23,781 bases of DNA from Alphaproteobacteria bacterium. Lineage in GTDB: Bacteria; Pseudomonadota; Alphaproteobacteria; Puniceispirillales; Puniceispirillaceae. The stretch is taken from positions 1-23,781 of the forward strand of contig WTHY01000174.1 in assembly GCA_011522945.1 (NCBI GenBank), in the 5' to 3' direction. Shown piece by piece: positions 16,656 to 23,781 of this stretch. The position numbers and the translations under genes were made by a program. The first letter of the stretch is position 1. Each line of letters starts with the position of its first letter. A model generated the notes under the pieces. That model ran no database searches, had not been told where the DNA came from, and saw only the letters and a list, made by a program, of their open reading frames with translations.

Positions 16656-18167
16656 ATGCAGCTGATAGACAACCCGCATTTTAGCGCTCTTAAGACTGCT
16701 GCTGAGGCAGCCAAACAATATCAATTAGCTGCACTTATGGCAGATGAGAAACGGTCTGAAGCACTGCAATATACTGCAGGTGACATATCTCTTGATATTA
16801 GCCGTCAAAAATTATCCGAAGCAGATTTAGCTTTGCTTTTGCGATGTGCTGAGGCTGCAGATGTTGCTGGTCAGCGTGACCGAATGCTGAATGGTGATGC
16901 CATAAATACCACTGAAAATCGGCCTGTCATTCATGCAAGCTTGAGACATCATGACAGGTTACAACAGGCAGAATGGCAAAAATTATCTGCTTTTGCAGAC
17001 AAGGTTAGGTCTGAAGGCCAGTATCGTTATGTCATAAATCTAGGTATTGGTGGTTCTGATTTAGGGCCAGCTATGGTGTCTAATGCCCTCGCAGCTTATG
17101 CTGACGGCCCTGAGATACGTTATGTAGCTAATGTTGATCCAGCGCATCTACATGATGCATTACTCGCCTGTGACCCTAAAACCACACTCTTTATCGTAAC
17201 ATCAAAGACTTTCACCACCGCAGAAACCTTGAGTAATGCAACTCTGGCACGCACATGGTTAGAGCAGGCTGGCATAGACCCTGCACAAGCCATGGCAGCT
17301 GTTACGGCCTATCCAGAGCGAGCAGAAGCATGGGGGATACAGGCGGCGCAGATCTTTGATTTTGCTGAGGGTGTTGGTGGCCGCTATTCACTTTGGTCAG
17401 CTGTCGGCTTGCCTGTCATGATCGGGGTAGGTAGCAGGCATTTTGCTGCGCTATTAGACGGTGCGCACAAAATGGATACGCATTTTGCTGAAGCATCATT
17501 GGCAGAGAATTTGCCAGTGATTATGGCATTAGTGCGGGTTTGGAACCGGAATTTCCTTAATTGTCCGTCCTATGGGTTAATGGCATATGACCAGCATCTA
17601 GATAGGTTGGCAGCTTGGGCGCAGCAACTTGAAATGGAGAGTAATGGCAAAGGTGTCGACAGGCATGGGAAGCTATTGCAACTGCCAGCCAGCCCGCTTA
17701 TCTGGGGTGAGCCTGGAACAAATGCACAGCATAGTTTCTTTCAATATCTACATCAGGGTATAGACACCTCTCCGATTGATATCTTACTGCCGTTAAAACA
17801 TGGCCCTTTGACGCTTGATCTCGATTGGCAAGACAGTCATGACAGGCTGGTTGCAAATGCTATTGCGCAGGCAGAAGCCCTTGCAGCAGGATCGCCAAAT
17901 CAAGATGAGCCGCACAGACATTTTACCGGCAATCGTCAAAGCTGTCTGATTAGCTGGCCACAAACAACACCAAATCTGTTAGGCCAGCTTCTGGCCTTTT
18001 ACGAGCATGTAACCGCAGTTTGCGGATTTATCTGGGGCATAAATAGCTTTGACCAATGGGGTGTGGAGCTTGGAAAATCCATGGCGCTAGCGATTGAAAA
18101 CGGAACTGGTCTTGAGAGTTTTAGTCCGGCCGCTAGAAAATTTTTGGAAAGTTCTAAAGGTCTGTAA
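16656..18167 (+). CDS. pgi: glucose-6-phosphate isomerase
   Basis: The 503-residue enzyme interconverts fructose-6-P and glucose-6-P. Diagnostic blocks are NLGIGGSDLGP (129-138), TSKTFTTAET, EMESNGKG, GEPGTNAQHSFFQ (E352 and H359) and QWGVELGK ending at K474. It is about 45 residues shorter than the enterobacterial enzyme but complete in motifs. As the last gene of the operon, 25 bp after eda, it lets gluconeogenic fructose-6-P or fructose-derived carbon enter Zwf. No glucokinase gene lies in the cluster. No clear terminator follows, only an imperfect inverted repeat near 18176-18216. Confidence 0.96.
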   Translation: MQLIDNPHFSALKTAAEAAKQYQLAALMADEKRSEALQYTAGDISLDISRQKLSEADLALLLRCAEAADVAGQRDRMLNGDAINTTENRPVIHASLRHHDRLQQAEWQKLSAFADKVRSEGQYRYVINLGIGGSDLGPAMVSNALAAYADGPEIRYVANVDPAHLHDALLACDPKTTLFIVTSKTFTTAETLSNATLARTWLEQAGIDPAQAMAAVTAYPERAEAWGIQAAQIFDFAEGVGGRYSLWSAVGLPVMIGVGSRHFAALLDGAHKMDTHFAEASLAENLPVIMALVRVWNRNFLNCPSYGLMAYDQHLDRLAAWAQQLEMESNGKGVDRHGKLLQLPASPLIWGEPGTNAQHSFFQYLHQGIDTSPIDILLPLKHGPLTLDLDWQDSHDRLVANAIAQAEALAAGSPNQDEPHRHFTGNRQSCLISWPQTTPNLLGQLLAFYEHVTAVCGFIWGINSFDQWGVELGKSMALAIENGTGLESFSPAARKFLESSKGL

Positions 18168-18196
18168 GTTGAAAAATGCGCCTAATCGTTATATTT

Positions 18197-18257
18197 CACA
18201 TTAGATAAAAACGCACATTAGATTAAATTGACATCATATTGGGCCTCCAATCATATT
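18197..18257 (+). promoter_or_regulatory. candidate soeABC promoter with upstream direct repeats
   Basis: CACATTAGAT occurs at 18197-18206 and again at 18214-18223 (17-bp period, both followed by an A/T-rich tail). The second copy ends 4 bp before a perfect TTGACA (18228-18233). CATATT (18252-18257) lies 18 bp further on as a possible -10. Direct repeats abutting a -35 box resemble activator sites. The leader to the soeA start would be about 135 nt. Confidence 0.4.
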
Positions 18258-18400
18258 ACGTTTTACGTCTGAATGTATGGCACATCACATAGATCCAACA
18301 TGGTAAAAAACTTTGGGTCCAGTCACGTTTTTTCGTTGATTTACACAGCGCCAAATGGTGCTCTATAGGCTGTTGTAATTGAACGTATGAATGGTCTGAT

Positions 18401-21247
18401 ATGGCACCCTATTCCCAGCCGCAAATTGACACATCTCCCGTTGTTTCTGACGAAATACGCAAAACCACATGCTATATGTGTGCCTGCAGATGTGGCATTA
18501 ATGTGCATATGAAAGATGGCAAGGTTGCCTATATTGAGGGCAATCGAGATCATCCTGTAAATCAAGGCGTTCTATGTGCAAAAGGTAGCGCCGGTATTAT
18601 GCAGGTGAATGCGCCGTCACGCTTAAAAGCCCCTCTGAAACGTGTCGGGCCACGTGGTTCTGGTCAATTTGAAGAGATTAGCTGGGAAGAAGCCTTATCG
18701 CTAGCGACAGATTGGCTGGAGCCTGTTCATAAATCAGCGCCTGAAAAGCTTGCCTTCTTTACAGGCCGTGACCAGTCTCAAAGCTTTACAAGCTTATGGG
18801 CACAATCTTTTGGCACACCAAATTATGCGGCGCATGGCGGGTTCTGTTCTGTGAATATGGCGGCTGGTGGCATTTACACAATGGGTGGTGCTTTTTGGGA
18901 ATTTGGTCAACCTGATTGGGAAAATACAAAGTTATTTATGCTCTTTGGTGTGGCAGAAGACCATGATTCTAATCCTATCAAAATGGGCCTTGGCAGATTA
19001 AAGGAGCGCGGCGCCCGTGTTATTGGGGTGAACCCCATTCGCTCTGGCTATAATGCGGTAGCTGATGATTGGGTTGGCATTACGCCAGGCACAGACGGCT
19101 TGTTTATTTTGTCTATGATCCACTGCCTTCTGAAAGCAGGTAAGGTGGATTTAGATTATCTTGCACGCTTTACCAATGCATCTGCACTCGTCATTGATGC
19201 GCCTGGTGCAGACACCCATGGGTTATTGCTCAGAAACGCAGATAATAAGTTGCAAGTCCTTGATCGCAAGACAGGCAAGTTAGCTGATTTTGACCAAAAA
19301 GGGGTGCATCCCGATCTAGCGGCACAGCACAAATTAGATGGCACAACCTACCGCACGGTCTTCCAGCATTTGGCAGATCAGTATCTGGATGATGCTTACG
19401 CACCTGAGGCTGTAGCTGAACAATGTGGCATTTCTGCTGATCAAATCAGAACAATCGCCTCTGAGCTAGCCCGTGTTGCTTTTGATGAGGCAATTGAAAT
19501 TCAGCAAAGCTGGACAGATTTCCGTGGTGAGACGCATGAGGTTATGGTTGGACGTCCTGTAAGCTTCCATGCCATGCGTGGTATTTCAGCCCACTCTAAT
19601 GGGTTCCAGACTTGCCGGTCGCTGCATTTGCTGCAGATTTTACTTGGGTCTGTTGAGGTGCCTGGGGGCTTCCGCTTTAAGCCGCCTTATCCAAAGCCTG
19701 TATCAGCGCATCCAAAGCCGCATTGTAAAGTTACACCAGGCGCGCCGCTAGATGGGCCGCATCTTGGTTATGTGAGTGGCCCAGATGATCTCTGCCTGAC
19801 AGAAGAGGGTCAACCGGCTCGGATTGATAAAGCTTATAGCTGGGACAATCCAATGTCTGCGCATGGGTTGATGCATATGGTCATTTCAAATGCTCATGCT
19901 GGCGACCCATACGATATTGACGTGCTATTTATGTATATGGCGAATATGTCTTGGAACAGCTCTATGAACACACGTGGTGTTATGGATATGCTGACAGATA
20001 AAAATGATGATGGCAGCTATGTCATTCCAAAGATCATATATTCTGATGCCTATTCCTCAGAGATGGTAGCGTATGCTGATCTTATCTTGCCAGATACCAC
20101 CTATCTTGAACGTCACGACTGTATCTCATTGCTTGATAGACCTATCTGTGAAGCCGATGCAGCTGCAGATGCTATTCGCTGGCCAGTGATCGAGCCAGAC
20201 CGTGATGTCCGTGGTTTCCAATCAGTTCTTTGTGATTTAGGGGCGCGGCTAGGGTTACAGGCTTTCACCAATGAAGATGGGTCAGCCAAATATGCTGATT
20301 ATGGTGATTACATAACAAACCATCAGCGCCGTCCTGGTGTTGGTCCTCTGGCTGGTTTCAGAGGGACAGAAGGAGATAGCTTTGGCCGTGGGGATGTGAA
20401 CCCTGACCAACTTGATCGCTATATTGAAAATGGCGGGTTTGCAATCCAGCATGTCCCAGATGAAGGTGCGTATTATAAGCCATGGAATAAAGCTTATCAG
20501 AATTGGGCGGTGGAAATAGGCCTTTATGATGCGCCGCAACCTTATGTGTTTGATGTGTATTGTGAACCACTTCGGAAATTCCAGATAGCTGCCGAGGGAT
20601 TTGGAGAGCGTCAGCCGCCAGACCATTTGCGCGACCGTATCAAAGAGACGTTAACACCACTCCCAGTTTGGTATGCTCCTTTTGAGGATGCCGCAGCAGA
20701 TGCAGAGACTTATCCACTGCATGCGCTAACCCAAAGACCTATGGCCATGTATCATAGCTGGGGCACACAAAATGCCTGGTTGCGCCAAATTCATGGTGTG
20801 AACCCGCTTTATGTCTCAGAAGCGGTGTGGAACGAACATGGTTTTAGCGATGGTGATTGGGCAGAGGTGACATCTCTGCATGGGTCTATCACAGTGCCAG
20901 TTGCTTTAATGCGTGGCTTGAATGATCGTACGGTTTGGACGTGGAATGCAATTGGCAAGCGCAAAGGCGCTTGGGCCCTAGATGAAGACGCGCCTGAGGC
21001 AACAAAGGGCTTTTTGCTAAACCACCTCATCCATGAATTATTACCTGCCAAAGGGGATGGACTACGCTGGGCAAATTCTGACCCTGTCACAGGTCAGGCT
21101 GCTTGGTTTGATTTACGTGTGCGTATTGCTAAATCAGAGGCACCTTCGGAAAGTCAGCCATCCTTTGATGCGATTGCATCACCTGTTGGAAAAGGGCCAG
21201 AAATGGTGCGCCAGCAAGTTAGAGCCAATAAAGGAGCACGCTCATGA
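18401..21247 (+). CDS. soeA: molybdopterin oxidoreductase catalytic subunit, probable sulfite dehydrogenase SoeA
   Basis: This 948-residue DMSO-reductase-superfamily protein has an N-terminal [4Fe-4S] site of C24, C27, C31 and C59 (CYMCACRC ... VLCAKG). AHGGFCSVN supplies C149 as the likely molybdenum ligand; DmsA proteins use serine there. There is no twin-arginine signal or hydrophobic N-terminus, so the subunit should face the cytoplasm, as described for SoeA, unlike periplasmic Dms, Psr and Phs enzymes. The C-terminal domain (about 790-900) is the usual cofactor-capping barrel, with RPMAMYHSWGTQN. The predicted reaction is sulfite to sulfate with electrons to quinone. Overlap with soeB is 4 bp. 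A polysulfide- or DMSO-reductase-like role is the alternative; a phylogeny would settle it. Confidence 0.8.
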   Translation: MAPYSQPQIDTSPVVSDEIRKTTCYMCACRCGINVHMKDGKVAYIEGNRDHPVNQGVLCAKGSAGIMQVNAPSRLKAPLKRVGPRGSGQFEEISWEEALSLATDWLEPVHKSAPEKLAFFTGRDQSQSFTSLWAQSFGTPNYAAHGGFCSVNMAAGGIYTMGGAFWEFGQPDWENTKLFMLFGVAEDHDSNPIKMGLGRLKERGARVIGVNPIRSGYNAVADDWVGITPGTDGLFILSMIHCLLKAGKVDLDYLARFTNASALVIDAPGADTHGLLLRNADNKLQVLDRKTGKLADFDQKGVHPDLAAQHKLDGTTYRTVFQHLADQYLDDAYAPEAVAEQCGISADQIRTIASELARVAFDEAIEIQQSWTDFRGETHEVMVGRPVSFHAMRGISAHSNGFQTCRSLHLLQILLGSVEVPGGFRFKPPYPKPVSAHPKPHCKVTPGAPLDGPHLGYVSGPDDLCLTEEGQPARIDKAYSWDNPMSAHGLMHMVISNAHAGDPYDIDVLFMYMANMSWNSSMNTRGVMDMLTDKNDDGSYVIPKIIYSDAYSSEMVAYADLILPDTTYLERHDCISLLDRPICEADAAADAIRWPVIEPDRDVRGFQSVLCDLGARLGLQAFTNEDGSAKYADYGDYITNHQRRPGVGPLAGFRGTEGDSFGRGDVNPDQLDRYIENGGFAIQHVPDEGAYYKPWNKAYQNWAVEIGLYDAPQPYVFDVYCEPLRKFQIAAEGFGERQPPDHLRDRIKETLTPLPVWYAPFEDAAADAETYPLHALTQRPMAMYHSWGTQNAWLRQIHGVNPLYVSEAVWNEHGFSDGDWAEVTSLHGSITVPVALMRGLNDRTVWTWNAIGKRKGAWALDEDAPEATKGFLLNHLIHELLPAKGDGLRWANSDPVTGQAAWFDLRVRIAKSEAPSESQPSFDAIASPVGKGPEMVRQQVRANKGARS

Positions 21248-21996
21248 CGCAGCTGCCACCACCATCAGAGGTCAAGCTTGGCCTTGTCATTGATTTAGAC
21301 ACTTGTGTGGGATGTCATGCCTGCGTTGTGTCTTGTAAAGGTTGGAATACAGAAAATTACGGTGTGCCCTTATCGGATATGGATGCTTATGGCAGTAATC
21401 CAGTTGGCACATTTTTAAACCGTATCCATAGTTTTGATGTGCAGCCTGAGACAGGTCCTGCACAAACGGTGCATTTCCCAAAATCCTGTCTGCATTGTGA
21501 AGACGCACCTTGTGTAACAGTCTGTCCGACCGGTGCCAGCTATAAGCGTGCTGAAGATGGTATCGTTTTGGTGAATGAAGATCATTGTATTGGTTGTGGC
21601 CTTTGTGCATGGGCCTGTCCTTATGGCGCGCGTGAAATGGATGCAGCGGCCGGTGTAATGAAGAAATGCACATTATGTGTTGATCGTATCTATAACGAAA
21701 ATCTGGAAGAAGTTGATAGAGTGCCAGCCTGTGTGCGGACTTGTCCGTCAGGCGCAAGACATTTTGGCGATTTAGGCGATCCAAATAGTGAGGTGAGCTT
21801 GTTGGTGGCAGCACGTGATGGTGTTGATCTGATGCCAGAACAAGGCACTAAACCAGTGAATAAATATCTTCCACCGCGCAAAAAGGATCAGCTGGTTCAG
21901 CCTGCTGGAACAGGCTGTGGTGGTCATATGGAAGAGGTAGCTGCTGAACCAAAAGGGTTCTTGGCTTGGCTAGATAAAAGCTTGGAGGCGCTATAA
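21244..21996 (+). CDS. soeB: four-cluster ferredoxin subunit, probable SoeB
   Basis: This 250-residue DmsB/SoeB-type protein has sixteen cysteines in four groups: 21/24/27/31, 82/85/90/94, 115/118/121/125 and 142/145/163/167. That is the full set for four [4Fe-4S] clusters passing electrons from the molybdenum subunit to the membrane anchor. There is no export signal, consistent with a cytoplasmic-facing complex. An AGGAG site precedes the ATG by 7 bp, and the start lies inside the soeA stop. A further CGG motif lies in the C-terminal tail (GTGCGGHMEE), which may contact the anchor. Confidence 0.88.
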   Translation: MTQLPPPSEVKLGLVIDLDTCVGCHACVVSCKGWNTENYGVPLSDMDAYGSNPVGTFLNRIHSFDVQPETGPAQTVHFPKSCLHCEDAPCVTVCPTGASYKRAEDGIVLVNEDHCIGCGLCAWACPYGAREMDAAAGVMKKCTLCVDRIYNENLEEVDRVPACVRTCPSGARHFGDLGDPNSEVSLLVAARDGVDLMPEQGTKPVNKYLPPRKKDQLVQPAGTGCGGHMEEVAAEPKGFLAWLDKSLEAL

Positions 21997-22868
21997 TGCA
22001 TCCCGCATCCTCAGTTATCGTTTTCACTGTCCTTTCAGGATTTGGATTTGGCTGTCTATTCTGGCTTGCCATTGGTTTGCCAGATCTTATGGGTTTAGAC
22101 GCATTTGTCTATTATGCGATTGCCTTTGCCGTGTCAGTTGTCGGCCTTGTGTCATCAACATTCCATCTAGGTAATCCGCAACGTGCTTTACGTGCCTTCA
22201 CACAATGGCAAACAAGCTGGCTTAGCCGTGAAGCCTGTTTATCTGTCATCGCATTGGTGGTCATGGGTCTCCACGCAATTTTAGTGATTTTCTTTGGAAC
22301 AAACCTGCAATGGCTTGGCATATTAGGGGCATTTTTCTGTCTGGCAACGGTGCTCGCTACGGCTATGATTTATGTACAATTGAAGACAGTGCCACGTTGG
22401 AATCATATGGGTAATCTTGTGATGTTCCTGCTGCTATCACTAACAGGAGGTGCCATTTTCACAGGATCTGATTGGGTTGTGCATCTCCTCATCGCAACTG
22501 CATTATTACAGGTTGGCGTATGGGTCTATGGCGATGGTCGTTTTGCAGCCTCTGGCTCAACAATCGAGAGTGCAACACAGTTAGGTAGCCTTGGTCAGGT
22601 ACGTCTGTTTGAGGCCCCGCATTCTGGGTCAAATTACCTGTTGAAAGAGATGGTACATATTATTGGGCGCAAACATGCTGTGAAGTTACGCTTCATCGCG
22701 TTACTGCTGATGAGTGTTGTGCCAGCATTGCTAGCCATGATGATGCCATTAAGTGTTGTAGTGCTTGTTGTCATTGCTGGAATTCATATTGCAGGTGTGA
22801 TGGCATCACGCTGGTTGTTTTTTGCTGAAGCAGAACATGTTGTGGGCCTCTATTACGATAAGAGATAA
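21996..22868 (+). CDS. soeC: DmsC/SoeC-type quinone-linked membrane anchor
   Basis: This 290-residue polytopic protein has about eight hydrophobic helices, from residue 7 to about 275. The DmsC-family block HLGNPQRALRAFTQWQTSWLSREA lies after helix two. It would anchor SoeAB on the inner face of the membrane and pass electrons to the quinone pool. Its start overlaps the soeB stop by one base (TAATG) with GGAG 8 bp upstream. It ends 25 bp before the shared terminator. Confidence 0.87.
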   Translation: MHPASSVIVFTVLSGFGFGCLFWLAIGLPDLMGLDAFVYYAIAFAVSVVGLVSSTFHLGNPQRALRAFTQWQTSWLSREACLSVIALVVMGLHAILVIFFGTNLQWLGILGAFFCLATVLATAMIYVQLKTVPRWNHMGNLVMFLLLSLTGGAIFTGSDWVVHLLIATALLQVGVWVYGDGRFAASGSTIESATQLGSLGQVRLFEAPHSGSNYLLKEMVHIIGRKHAVKLRFIALLLMSVVPALLAMMMPLSVVVLVVIAGIHIAGVMASRWLFFAEAEHVVGLYYDKR

Positions 22869-22893
22869 TGGCATGTGCAGCAGCAATTAGAGA

Positions 22894-22925
22894 AAAAATA
22901 AGGCGCCGTAAGGCGCCTTATTTTT
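22894..22925. terminator. bidirectional rho-independent terminator between soeC and gabD
   Basis: AAAAATAAGGCGCC (22894-22907), loop GTAA (22908-22911) and GGCGCCTTATTTTT (22912-22925) form a perfect 14-bp stem with a GNRA-type tetraloop. Read either way it ends in a T-rich tail, so it can stop both convergent transcripts. The gabD stop codon lies at its right foot (22924-22926). Confidence 0.9.
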
Positions 22926-23781
22926 AGTTCACTTCGCCGATACACACATATTTCATCTCAAGGAATTCTTCAAAGCCAACATGGCTGCCCTCACGCCCTA
23001 ATCCAGATGATTTCACGCCACCAAAGGGAGCAACTTCAGTTGAAATAATCCCTGTATTTACACCCACAATGCCTGTTTCAAGTGCTTCGGACACACGCCA
23101 GATTCGTGCCATGTCACGTGCATAGAAATAGGAGCATAAGCCAAATTGTGTATCATTTGCAGCGGCAATCACATCTGCCTCATCTGTAAATCGATAGAGA
23201 GGTGCTACAGGGCCAAAGGTTTCCTCTCTAGTAATCATCATGTCTGATGTTACTTCTGTCAAAATTGTTGGTTGATAGAATGTACCGCCCAAGTCGTGAC
23301 GTGCGCCTCCTAAAATGGCTTTCGCGCCTTTTGCTGTTGCATCAGCAACATGTGCTTCGACCTTATCAAGGGCAGCTTTATTTATGAGAGGGCCAAATGT
23401 AACACCCTCCTCCATGCCATTACCCACTTTGAGTTGGCTAATTTTGGTAGCTAGCTTTTCAGCAAAGGCGTCATATACAGTATCTTGTACATAAATACGA
23501 TTTGCACAGACGCAAGTTTGACCATTATTCCGGTATTTCGATGTGATCGCGCCATCAACAGCCGCATCAATATCCGCATCGTCAAAGACAATAAAGGGAG
23601 CATTACCGCCAAGTTCCAAGCCCAATTTTTTTACTGTTGGGGCACATTGTGCATATAATTTCGCACCAACAGCCGTTGAGCCTGTAAATGTTAATTTTCG
23701 AACGGTGGGTGAGCTTGTCATCACGCCGCCAATGGCTTCTGCATCACCTGTTACAACAGATAGCAGACCAGCTGGTAGGCC
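22924..23781 (-). CDS. gabD: succinate-semialdehyde dehydrogenase, N-terminus beyond window
   Basis: The frame is open to the window edge and gives 285 C-terminal residues of an expected 480 or so; the start is not in the window. The aldehyde dehydrogenase core is intact: FTGSTAVG, LELGGNAPF (general-base glutamate), NNGQTCVCANR (catalytic cysteine with the CxC pattern typical of GabD), EETFGP and the ending GREGSHVGFEEFLEMKYVCIG, close to enterobacterial GabD. It oxidises succinate semialdehyde from GABA or related amines to succinate, probably with NADP. The gene converges on soeC and shares its terminator, so it is a separate unit reading in from the right. Confidence 0.9.
   Translation of the reverse strand, partial: GLPAGLLSVVTGDAEAIGGVMTSSPTVRKLTFTGSTAVGAKLYAQCAPTVKKLGLELGGNAPFIVFDDADIDAAVDGAITSKYRNNGQTCVCANRIYVQDTVYDAFAEKLATKISQLKVGNGMEEGVTFGPLINKAALDKVEAHVADATAKGAKAILGGARHDLGGTFYQPTILTEVTSDMMITREETFGPVAPLYRFTDEADVIAAANDTQFGLCSYFYARDMARIWRVSEALETGIVGVNTGIISTEVAPFGGVKSSGLGREGSHVGFEEFLEMKYVCIGEVN

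Noticed and set aside
18401..22868. Assignment of the molybdoenzyme operon as DmsABC
   Set aside because: The catalytic subunit lacks a Tat signal and appears to have a Cys rather than Ser molybdenum ligand; SoeABC fits better. It is not excluded without a phylogeny.

Overview
The window reads as a chromosomal segment of a heterotrophic alphaproteobacterium with moderate GC. Gene content (a complete Entner-Doudoroff operon, a cytoplasmic SoeABC-type molybdoenzyme, uronate catabolism, gabD) would fit a marine lineage such as SAR116 or a roseobacter relative. That placement is an inference from protein resemblance and was not tested by a search. Most of the window is tightly packed. It uses 1-4 bp start/stop overlaps inside operons and has few insertions; I see no transposase, integrase, phage gene or CRISPR array.

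Layout. 1-3847: leuA (leucine synthesis, minus strand) and lepA (elongation factor 4, plus strand) are divergent. 4025-4602: a small unrecognised membrane protein on the minus strand and a class II tRNA-Ser(GGA). 4838-8259: a uronate operon, uxaC-uxuB, then about 540 bp without an intact gene that may hold a decayed third gene, closed by a clear rho-independent terminator. 8578-10212, minus strand: a small VOC/glyoxalase-fold protein and gap. The end of gap and the sequence after it form a degenerate 85-bp tandem repeat. 10213-10674: a divergent control region with facing promoter-like elements, an AT-rich dyad and a strongly foldable leader.

10675-18167 is the core: ROK-type regulator, zwf, pgl, edd, eda, pgi. 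These genes convert fructose-6-P/glucose-6-P through 6-phosphogluconate and KDPG to pyruvate plus glyceraldehyde-3-P, which the divergent gap gene then oxidises. The uxaC-uxuB products feed the same route at KDG/KDPG, although mannonate dehydratase and KDG kinase are not in the window. 18401-22868 encodes a three-subunit molybdopterin oxidoreductase best read as sulfite dehydrogenase SoeABC. A perfect 14-bp-stem bidirectional terminator separates it from a convergent succinate-semialdehyde dehydrogenase (gabD) that runs off the right edge.

The most unusual signals are not new gene families. They are (i) the 85-bp repeats that copy the gap 3' end, (ii) the structured, possibly switch-like leader in front of the ROK-zwf operon, (iii) a ROK regulator translationally coupled to zwf, and (iv) several perfect palindromes or direct repeats at operon fronts. 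I found no convincing previously undescribed defence or mobile system.
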